DNA of 64,000 bases from Tillus elongatus (lineage: Eukaryota; Arthropoda; Insecta; Coleoptera; Cleridae): positions 54,390,036 to 54,454,035 of the forward strand of contig OZ023270.1 in assembly GCA_964006375.1 (NCBI GenBank), read 5' to 3'. The notes beneath the pieces are model-generated. The model did no database searches. It saw only the letters and a list, made by a program, of their open reading frames with translations, and had not been told where the DNA came from. This document shows, one piece after another, positions 55,930-64,000 of this stretch. The position numbers were made by a program, and so were the translations under genes. Position 1 is the stretch's first letter, and every line of letters begins with the position of its first letter.

Positions 55930-57008
55930 ATAGCGGTTCCAGAAGGAGGCGTAACGTGGCCAATGTACTGCGAATCTGACTCGGACAGCAAAACAATATG
56001 TTCTTCGGTAATTGTTTTTCTATGATACTTGTTACCATGTTTTTCTTGAACGAAGGACCTGTCTTTCCGGCCATCAAAGTATAAGCCGCTTATTCTATTA
56101 TCATAACTCGCCAAGCTCGAACTCTGCAACTCTTCTCGGACTTTCCGTCGCTCGCATCGTAATTTACTTCTGTCTATTACCTTTGAGGAATCTTGGTTAG
56201 AAATCAAGGCAAAATCTGGAAGAACTGCACTGGCAATGATTGATGCTGATCTGTCGGAGACACCAGTCCGATCACAAGCAGTGGCAAGATTTTCTAGTCG
56301 GTGCCTCATCTGCTTTGTTTATATTTTTGATTTGGAGGACGATGAGATATTCGATGAAAGTATTGCAGAAAAGTCTGGGTCTTGGTTGCTGTCTGACAAG
56401 CTTCCACTACCTTCGGAGGTCTCTGACTCTGCAGTCAATGCCGTATCTGGTGAGAGACTTAAAGTTCGCTTAATTGACTGTTTATTTTTCTTCTCCAGTC
56501 TCAATTGCCTGCGCTCCAAAAGTTTGGTTGTTTCTATATATATTGAACCAATATACATTTTACGGCTTTCCCTTTGATCTTGCAAGAATTCTAGCTCTCT
56601 CTTAGGGATTTTTGTTGAACATTTACAGAAATCGGCACGAATGCATTTGCACACAGCAATATCAAAGAGATTTCTCGTTGCATCTTCGTAAAATTCATTT
56701 TTATTTTTAGCTACTCGGCATTTCTTCATTTTCTTGTATTTCTGATAATAGTGTATTATTCTGCTTAGAATTTGTTGTTGAGATATAATAGGAATAGAGG
56801 CTTTATTCCATAGCTTTGTTAAATCAGTTGTAATTATTTCACACAAGTCTTTCACAGAAGGATCTTTCCCATTCATTTTCCACTTCAAGTCATATCTTAT
56901 CCACAAATAATACTTTATTATATCTGAATATGTAGGTAACATATTGTCTTTTAGTTTTTCTGCGCCACCAAAGATAGGACACCACAAATCCTTTCTTGTT
57001 TTAGGCAT
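55930..57008 (-). pseudogene. Transposase-like protein, N-terminal half
   Basis: Starts MPKTRKDLWCPIFGGAEKLK. It has a basic middle (YQKYKKMKKCR) and a Cys-rich block FDIAVCKCIRADFCKCSTKI followed by LEFLQDQRESRKMYIGS. An acidic Ser-rich linker leads to RKTITEEHIVLLSESDSQYI and GHVTPPSGTA at the Penelope junction. The only defect is an in-frame TAA at 56319-56321; on both sides the frame is open. Joined to the C-terminal half the protein would be about 750 codons. The CxC...CxC block may bind DNA or metal, which is a guess. The gene is otherwise so well kept that the element was probably active recently. Confidence 0.7.
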
Positions 57009-57428
57009 TTTACTGACCGATTAAAATCGAAGTTTCCGCGATTATTTCAACCTGTGGTCCCCACGACTGACTTATTCAGACTAATTTTACTGTATCAGTG
57101 GCGGCATAACACAGTTAAAAGTTCGGGTGGAAGGAGGGGGGAGATATAAGTGTGATGTGTGACGTGTGTGTAGTGCAAATAAATGTGTTGGCGACGTTAA
57201 AATGAACAAACGAAGGTCGGAGGTGCCTGTCTACTGTGTCTACTTCAAATAATATCTCGCAAAAAAATCACTTTTTAAAAATAAAACTTTAGGTTCAGTG
57301 CGCCACCTGAAGATGAAGTTAGAATTTAATAATATTTTAGGTACATTCCTATGTACCACCAAGGCTAAATGGTTATACAGGAAAAACCAAATTAAAAAAA
57401 AAATTTTTCACTCCACCCTAATGTATAT

Positions 57429-57599
57429 GTAACTTAAAGTTTTACCTACACTTTGATTGTGTTATAGCAGTTTTCTAATACCATACTCTCTTATATTTAC
57501 ACTAAAAAGGGAAAAACTAACAAACTTAAAAAGAATTAAACCGACTTCAAAATACGCACTAAAAGTGATTTTTTTTCTTTTTAATTTCAACAACACACC
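57429..57599. other. Unassigned spacer
   Basis: AT-rich spacer containing AATTAAACCGACTTCAAAAT, possibly an element end, before LINE-J. Confidence 0.4.
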
Positions 57600-58728
57600 A
57601 CGAGGGCTTACAGCCTAAATACTATCGTACCGTGGGTGTTGACAAGGAGGAAAGAGGCAACTTGTTAATTCTGAACTTGAAGGTTTGGCGGTTCGGAGGA
57701 GAACAAAAAACGTGTCGGCAAGGAATTCCACAACTTGGAAGTCCTCGGGACAAAAGAGCGGGAATAACAAGATGTTTTATGTCTGGTGACCTGGACAGTA
57801 AAAGAGTGCATTCGCTCTGTTCCCCTGGTAGGTCTGTTGGGGACAGCAGGCGGGGGAACTATGGAGGAAAGCTCCTCTGAGCAGTACCCGTGCAGATATC
57901 TATAAAAGAGAGAGCGAGGTTACCAACGTCGGTGGGCAAGGGATGGCAGCCTTTTGGTGAGGGTAGAGTCACCGATGAGACGTATAGCTCTCTTTTGAAT
58001 GGAGTCCAGGATAGCGAGTGTAGAAGCGGCAGCTGCACCCCAGATGTGGGAGCAGTATTCGAGGTTTTGCCTTATTTGTGAAGTATATAAGGTATAGAGA
58101 TTAGCTGGTGAAAAGTATTTGCGAGCCCGGAAGAGGAAACCTAATTTCTTAGCAGCCGCTTCTCCAATTAATGTGACATGTTGGTGCCAATTAAGATTTC
58201 GATCCACAGAAATGCCAACAAAAGAAAAGGACTCATTACTTTGAATAACTTGGTTGTTCATTGTGATGGGTCTAGGGCTGGTGTCTCTCTTATGAGAAAG
58301 AAAGCAAGACTGAGATTTGGTGGGGTTGAATTGTACAATATTTCTACTTCCACAGTCTAATATTTTTTGGAGATAGACGGAGACAGAACCCTCCATGAGT
58401 CTGCGATCCTCATCTAATTGGACTAAAGAGGCAGGCTTAGAATATTGAATATTTGAGTGCAGGATGCTGTCGTCCGCGTAACTGTGAACTGGGTTGGATG
58501 TGATAGAGAGGAGGTCATTGATGTGGAGAAGAAACAAAGTAGGGGCTATAGCTGAACCTTGGGAACTTCTGCATTAATTGGATACCGTTTAGAGGAATGG
58601 CCATCCACAACAACAGAAATGCTCCTGTTGGAGAGGAAATTTGCTGTCCAGGTACAAAGTTTTGGTGGTAGGCCATAGGCCGGAAGTTTATTAAGCAGCG
58701 CTGCGTGCCAGACCTGGTTGAATGCAAA
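57600..58728 (-). pseudogene. LINE-J, CR1-group reverse transcriptase 3' part
   Basis: The minus strand from 58728: AFNQVWHAALLNKLPAYGLP, SNRSISVVVDGHSSKRYPIN, a damaged QGS block, FLLHINDLLSITSNPVHSYA with the YADD box near 58480, NIVQFNPTKSQSCFLSHKR near 58320 and FSFVGISVDRNLNWHQHV near 58220. RIRQNLEYCSHIWGAAAAS follows near 58050, then C-terminal SCYSRSFVPRTSKLWNSLPT near 57740. The order and the LWNSLP end fit CR1/Jockey-type LINEs. It is 5'-truncated within RT, with one frameshift near 58530 and others near the end. Confidence 0.8.
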
Positions 58729-58883
58729 ATAATAATGAAAAATAACTGTATTACGGGTTTAATTCAAAAGACAAAAAAAAATGTAGTATATTATATGCGC
58801 TACCTACTTATCTGCTTGAAGTCGGTGCCAAGCCCAAAACACAGTAATACCTATCGATACAAACAGCTTGATTAATAGCGTGA

Positions 58884-58950
58884 AATGAAACTCCTGTTTA
58901 ATTGCAATGAAATCAACTTTCGCTGCCATAACACCACTCTGACAATTCTG
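58884..58950 (+). repeat. 67-bp direct repeat, copy 1
   Basis: AATGAAACTCCTGTTTAATT... ending CTGACAATTCTG; recurs at 62104-62170 with about 85 percent identity by eye. The two copies lie on either side of the hAT element. Confidence 0.75.
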
Positions 58951-58959
58951 GAACTCAGT

Positions 58960-59370
58960 CCTGAATGGCTTTTCAGATGGATGGTCTGAACTAGAACTGG
59001 GATCCAACTTCGACGGCGGCCTCCCACCGGCGACTGCGAACACCACTGGGCATCTCCCATGCCTAAACCCCCATCCATAATCTTGCTGTCCGACTGGTTC
59101 AAGGACCATGATGATCGACCGACATCCATCGCTCAGCCTAACCCTGTCTTTCAAGGACACACCAAGATGGAGGCCCCAAGTTCGATTGTAAAGCATCTGC
59201 ACCAGGGATTACCAAAAGTCACTAGCTACCACCCTCAATGGAACTGCTGGTCGTGTGGTCAAACCAGACGCCCGTTTGCAGCCGCTGCGGAGAGTGGGAT
59301 CATCACACCAGAGTCTGTTCGACCCCATCACCACCGCAACTGCTGAAGTCACCTCGTCACCGAAACACTG
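58960..59370 (+). pseudogene. Gag-like relic with CCHC zinc knuckle
   Basis: Comparatively GC-rich. In one frame near 59280 it encodes PVCSRCGEWDHHTRVC, a perfect C-x2-C-x4-H-x4-C zinc knuckle as in retrotransposon gag proteins. The neighbouring open frames (for example PSSIVKHLHQGLPKVTSYHP) could be the preceding gag region in shifted frames. No RT follows. The element type is unknown. Confidence 0.4.
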
Positions 59371-59529
59371 GAAACAGGGGCGTGCGGTGATAAGGGAAGC
59401 AATTCTTAGAAACTTACTTATTTGTAGTGTAACTCGATTTTTCTGTCGTTTTTGGAAAATTCGTTAATAATGTCGTCATGTAACTGTGGATTCTGGGACA
59501 TTTCCTGAACGAGTTTATTTTCAACTGAC

Positions 59530-61480
59530 AAAATTGAAATTTAGGAAAGTCTTTCCTGGCCTTTTGAATTTCTAACAAAACTCTTGATACGTTTCATTAT
59601 AGAAAAATTTTGTTTGAAAGATGCACTAGTAGCAGAAATTGTTAATACTAATTCACATAATTTGAACACTTCAGAATATGCATTTTCCAATTTTGATTGT
59701 TTTAAGAAAGTTAAAAGTTCACTCGCGTTAGTTTTTGTGTCAATAACATCGGGTTCATAAATGACTGTAGGTTCTGATCGTAATAAGGCTTTGTCAAAAT
59801 AATGTCCATATTGGTGAAATAATGATTTGAATGAATCTTCTGGGAAAGGTATCCCTTTAAATCCTCCAAAATTACACAATTCAAGAAATTTCAGGTCACT
59901 CAGATTATAAAATATGCAGTTAATTTGCTGCTGAATTTGATGTATAATTTCGTAGAAAAGGCGGCGGTAAGAAGTTTGAAGGTCTCTCACATTATCAGTG
60001 CGCACACCCTTTCTTCGTGGCTCCACTTCTCCTAATTCAATTGTTTTTTCCCAGAACTTATCAAATTCATTCCTTTGTTGAATTATAATGGATTTAAATT
60101 CACTATTTTTTTCAGGCAAAAACTAATGTAATTTATTTTACATTGCAATATGTTAAATACATTATCTGAAAACGGAAATATTTTCGAAAATATATTAAGT
60201 AAAAAATTAAAATTGAAGTCTCCTTTCAAACCATCCAAAAATCCTCTAGAACTATTTATTGTTTCTGCGTCCCAATTTTTGCTATTTTCCATAATATTTT
60301 CAAAAAGTTCAATTAACGATTCACGGTGTTCAAATATAGTTACCACAAGCCTGCCGTTGTAGTATCATCGGGTTGCATCTACTTTGGGTAAACGTTTTTA
60401 AACAATTGAGTCTAAGGCTTGTGTGCGCATCGTAGATTTGGAAAAAAAGCAGACATTTAACACTTTACATTCTTTAATATGGTTTACAGATTTGGATAAA
60501 ATTAAATTTAATTTATGAGCACAACAGTGTACAAAAAGAGCAATGGAAAACGTTTCCCGCACTTTAGCTTGAAGGCCTCCTAAATGTCCGGCCATAACAG
60601 CAGCCCCATCATAGCTTTGGGCATTTAATTTATTATCAGCCTCCTCAATATCTTTCATAATATTAGGCACAATTTTATATAGATCGTTTGCGGTACGACC
60701 TTCTGTCACATTTTTAAAGTCTAAAAATCTTTCTTGTACACTCCCATCCATTTTTACGTAACGTATTACTACAGATAGTTTCTTAAATTAGTTACATCGG
60801 TTGTTTCATCTAGAACAATAGCAATGAAACGAATCTGTTTAATTTCAGATTTAATTATGTTCAAAATAATAGTGGCAGCAGCCGAAATTAAGTCATTCTG
60901 AATGCGATTTTATGTGCCGCGAAAAACGTTAGTCTGTTCCAAGTGATTTTTTAAACAAATGTCGTATTTGGATATTAAACAAACTAGGTCTTGAAAGTTT
61001 CCTCTATTTGCAGATGTAGTTGTTTCGTCATGACCCCTGAAGCCCAATTCATGCTGACCAAGAAAACACACAGCATCAATAAATCTTTTTAATATGTTTC
61101 TGTTTTTATCAACCAGTTCATTGTGTTGGCGATGACTAATTTCTATCTGCTTGTCAACGGCGTATTCAATTCGCGTTTTTAAATGGTCTGTAAATGCGCT
61201 TTAGACATAACATGTCTTTGTACTAGTTTATGTAGATTATTCAAGTCGGAAAACGCACTTTTATTCCACACGCCCTTTTCAGTCACAAATAGACTACAAG
61301 GCCAACAAAGCAGTTTATTCCTGTTTTCACAACACGTTAACCATTCATATTGTTCATAAGTTTTTCCGCGTTGAAATGTCGAATAGGTACATGTTTTAAT
61401 TCTTGTATTTAAGTTTTTTAGAGTAGGTTTCGGCCTACCTTTATTAATAATAGCAAGTTTTTACACATAATACAATTACA
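59530..61480 (-). pseudogene. hAT transposase with TTF-type zinc finger and dimerisation domain
   Basis: From 61440 down the minus strand encodes RPKPTLKNLNTRIKTCTYST and YEWLTCCENRNKLLCWPCSL followed by FV (TTF-type zinc finger). Then come HELGFRGHDETTTSANRGNF (the DUF4371-like region), IRFIAIVLDETTDVTNL (first catalytic Asp region), NAQSYDGAAVMAGHLGGLQA near 60610 and FVHCCAHKLNLILS near 60510. The C-terminal dimerisation block ELVLTISATSASFKQNFSIM is near 59600. This is the ZMYM1-like group of hAT transposases. Stops and frame changes at about 61200, 60900, 60770 and 60390 make it a pseudogene. The last 190 codons are open. Confidence 0.85.
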
Positions 61481-61977
61481 GTTATTATTACCACTTGTTT
61501 GTAAATTTTGTAAATCCCCACCGTCACCGCTGTTAAAAGCTGATCTACATATTAATAATCATAAAATGCCAATGTATTTAACTTAGTCGACTGCTTATAT
61601 CTACGAAATAATCAGGCACATTCACGTTGTACTCGCATCGGGTCTTCGTAGTACAACACGTTCTAAAAACACGCGTACATCGCACCGAGCCGGGGTTTCT
61701 TTTATAAAGTTGCCTACGTGTATTTAACTGAAGTCATTGCATCCACTCCTATTATCAGATCAGGTTCATGCTGTCCGCATGCGGTCGCATTTACTGGGAC
61801 GACGTACTTGCTGGGAGCGTATATAAAAATACAGTATGATGCATAATAAATAATTATGTGTGTGAGCTTGCGAAATAAAAGTTATAATAATTAAATTAGT
61901 TTCAGAATTTGAAATTTAATATTTAAAATTCAAAAGGGATTTTAAATAATGCGGTTTAGGTATGTAGTCGTTATTTT

Positions 61978-61998
61978 AAGGGAAGCAATGCTTCCCTT
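61978..61998. repeat. Terminal palindrome of the hAT element
   Basis: AAGGGAAGCA-A-TGCTTCCCTT, a perfect 10-bp inverted repeat near the right end of the hAT element. The left end has one arm (AAGGGAAGCAATT), so the palindrome may reflect duplicated transposase-binding sequence. Confidence 0.7.
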
Positions 61999-62103
61999 GC
62001 TTCCATGGACCGCATGTCACTACTGGAAGACCAACAACACCAGTGCTCTCAAATTAATTAAAATGTAGCTTTGCGACTTTTTGTTGAAATAAGGGGGGAA
62101 TGT

Positions 62104-62170
62104 AATGAAACTCCCGTTTCGTTGCAATAAAACCAAATTTCGCTGCCGTAACACCACACTGACAATTCTG
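62104..62170 (+). repeat. 67-bp direct repeat, copy 2
   Basis: AATGAAACTCCCGTTTCGTT... ending CTGACAATTCTG; see the copy at 58884. Confidence 0.75.
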
Positions 62171-63233
62171 TTAATTAATATTTTTAATAAATAAATATTC
62201 TCAAAGCACTGGTAGAAATGAAAATCCATACAAAATATATTCTTTGATCATAAAGAATTCGATAAATGAAATACCGGAACGTTATCAATTAGATTACACG
62301 AATAAAAATATACAAATTTAACAAAAGTAAATTTTAAATTTTTTTACGTTAAATAAAGAGAAAAAAGCTTCTAGAATTAAACAAGGACGCCCAAGTTTTA
62401 CCATGCAAAAGCAGGCCCATTGGCCAAATAAAATCAGTTGAGTTAAGTCAATTCGGCATAGAGTTCCGAATAGAGTGAAGTAGTTCACCCGAGTATCCCT
62501 AGAGTATTTTCTCCGAGTTCTTAGTGGGAAAACCTTCAGACCCGTTCCTTTCCCCTTTCCGCTATTGTATTTTTGGTAAAAAACATATAATTTAATTAAT
62601 ATTTGCTATTTATATTTTCTGATCTACTTTAAATCGTATATAGTTGTCCCCCGAGCCCAGCGCTAATCCTACTTTTCTTTTTCCCGTCTTTCAATATACA
62701 GGTGTCCCTAATACCCAGTTTAAACAGAATTGACACCCTATATATTTTTATTTTTATTTTGTTTGGTCATAGGCACGCAACGAATAAGCGAGGGTTGTAA
62801 TAACATAATTTCTTCTCATTTCTAGCTGTTTTGGTAATATACCTTAGTGATTCAGTAACATTGTGTACCGTTGTGACTCCCACCTCCTAGTTAAAATAAC
62901 TTGGGAGTTTGGAGGACTATACATAGTTTCCACTGTGTTAGCACTCACTGGCGTCTCCATGTGTAGCCCGAGCGTTAAAACAGTGTAAAATATCGTCTCC
63001 TTATTACCGTCATATGAGTAAAAAACTCCCTTAAAATTTTGGAATCAAACTGGCTAGGAATAAGAAAAATTCCGCGATCTGATTTTCCGGGTAATCGCCT
63101 GCTTGGTCAAAGCTGAAATAGGAATACAGTATTTCGTCTTCTTGCCTTATTCACACTTTGTACCTACCAGTCAGCCCTGGTAAGAACCATATCTTAAGTA
63201 ATTTCTCTTTGTAAATATTCTCACATGTAATTT

Positions 63234-63235
<2 letters not shown>
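62171..63235. other. No recognised feature
   Basis: About 1 kb of AT-rich sequence without coding potential or recognisable ends. Confidence 0.4.

Positions 63236-63301
<66 letters not shown>
63236..63301. repeat. (AT)n microsatellite
   Basis: AT array just left of the last transposase. Confidence 0.95.
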
Positions 63302-63306
<5 letters not shown>

Positions 63307-63329
63307 GTGCCGCCGATTGTGGGCGCTCT

Positions 63330-64000
63330 AGAGAAGTAAGAACTGTAGCACTTGAAGAGGCTGTCCTCAATTTAATTGAAGAATCTTCTGGTACAAGTAC
63401 AGGAAGAATCGCCGAAGTCTTAAATGTCAGCTATTCCACGGTATTTAGAATTTAAAAGAACAACTACTGTATCCCTACCATATCCAACGAGTTCAAGCGC
63501 TCTTACCTCGTGATTTTTTACCTCGTTTAATCTTTTGTCAATGGATGCTTCAAATGATCACGCAAGTTCCACAGTTCTTATCTCGTATTTTATTTACTGA
63601 TGAGGCCAACTTTTCACGAGAATCTATTAGAAATTTTCATAATAACCACATATGGTCTGAAGAAAACCCACACGAAATTACAATTTTCATTTTCAACACC
63701 AGTTTTCATTAAATGTATGGCTTGCTGTCATTGATGATGACTTAATTGGACCATATTTTCCTCCGATAGGACTAAATGGAGAAGTGTACTGTCATCTACT
63801 CGAAGAAGAGTTGCCCCTACTTCTTGAAAATATTCCTTTACAAATTAGACAACAAATGTGGTACATGCACGACGGGGCTCCGGCTCATTTTAGTATCAAC
63901 GCTCGTAACTACTTGAACGAAGTTTACCCAAATCGTTGGATAGGTCGAGGAGGCCCAGAGAATTGGCCTGCCCGATCTCCTGAATTGAATCCGTTGGAAT
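63330..64000 (+). pseudogene. Mariner-like (IS630-type) transposase, truncated by window edge
   Basis: The plus strand reads RTVALEEAVLNLIEESSGTS and GRIAEVLNVSYSTVFRI (helix-turn-helix). After a one-base loss it continues as LLYPYHIQRVQALLPRDFLP and RILFTDEANFSRESIRNFHN (first Asp). After a second frame change come FSLNVWLAVIDDDLIGPYFP, WYMHDGAPAHFSINARNYLN (second Asp) and WPARSPELNPLE at the edge. The domain layout is the same as in the DD41D mariner at 33.1 kb, but the residue at the third catalytic position is Glu, also with 41 residues between. Two frameshifts make it a pseudogene. Confidence 0.85.

Larger units (their letters stand above)
53226..57420 (-). mobile_element. DNA transposon with 8-bp target duplication and uncharacterised transposase
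   Basis: Terminal inverted repeats TAGGGTGGAGTGAAA at both ends, flanked by ATGTATAT on each side (53218-53225 and 57421-57428). A subterminal inverted pair CTTCAGGTGGCGCA / TGCGCCACCTGAAG lies at about 53351 and 57299. An 8-bp duplication and a TAGGG end fit the hAT superfamily, but the transposase does not look like a typical hAT. Without the Penelope insertion the element is about 2.9 kb. Confidence 0.85.
59378..62015 (-). mobile_element. hAT transposon, degenerate
   Basis: Left end CAGGGGCGTGCGGTGATAAG and inverted right end CAGTAGTGACATGCGGTCCA share the CAG and TGCGGT motifs, plus AAGGGAAGCA a few bases in. An 8-bp duplication is not recognisable (ACTGGAAA versus GAAGACCA), so the copy is old or rearranged. 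The transposase gene lies on the minus strand. Confidence 0.65.

Overview
This window looks like insect nuclear DNA made almost entirely of transposable-element debris. I found no host gene, tRNA or rRNA gene that I would defend. The DNA is AT-rich, has about twenty long (AT)n microsatellites, and carries elements from most eukaryotic transposon classes. A beetle (Coleoptera) is my best guess. The main reason is about 260 bp of (TCAGG)n, the telomeric repeat known from Tribolium and other beetles, with an R1-clade retrotransposon joined to it. The species is not identified.

Layout. 1-10.5 kb: two non-LTR retrotransposons (LINE-B and an RNase H-bearing LINE-A with gag, endonuclease, RT and RNase H) are broken up by a microsatellite-bearing repeat family (called HINE-like here) and by tRNA-derived SINEs. 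12-17 kb: a 5'-truncated R1-clade LINE-C is flanked on both sides by TCAGG arrays, and the whole cassette is bounded by an 18-bp direct repeat. 18-25 kb: a Tc1-like transposon split by LINE-D, then LINE-E, LINE-F and LINE-G. 25.6-31.7 kb: a large HINE-like copy holding other insertions, transposase relics and a SINE. 31.7-34.5 kb: a mariner with DD41D spacing and long terminal inverted repeats, split by an RTE-like LINE. 36-42 kb: a foldback element, a DD34D mariner, a SINE, a tandem hammerhead-ribozyme (retrozyme-like) element and a solo LTR. 42-52.5 kb: a SINE, a TA-flanked MITE, several HINE-like copies, and the best-preserved LINE-B sitting inside one of them. 53.2-57.4 kb: a DNA transposon with an 8-bp target duplication and a large transposase of a family I cannot name, interrupted by a Penelope-like element with a GIY-YIG endonuclease and a hammerhead-like motif. 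57.6-64 kb: a CR1-like LINE, a hAT transposon with a TTF-type zinc finger, and a mariner-like transposase running off the right edge.

How the parts relate. The order of nesting can be read from interrupted reading frames and target-site duplications. SINE in LINE-A gag, HINE in LINE-A, HINE in LINE-B and LINE-C, LINE-B in HINE, RTE in mariner, and Penelope in the 8-bp-TSD transposon are the clearest cases. The HINE-like family has a 5' AGTGAATTTT, a matching AAAATTCACT near the 3' end and a final ACGCA/TGCGT hairpin. This is the layout described for non-autonomous Helentron derivatives. Its internal (AT)n tract appears to serve as a landing site for TA-targeting elements.

Limits. All calls come from reading the sequence by eye. 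Clade names for LINEs are approximate, edges are good to a few bases only where a target duplication is cited, and no database or folding program was run.
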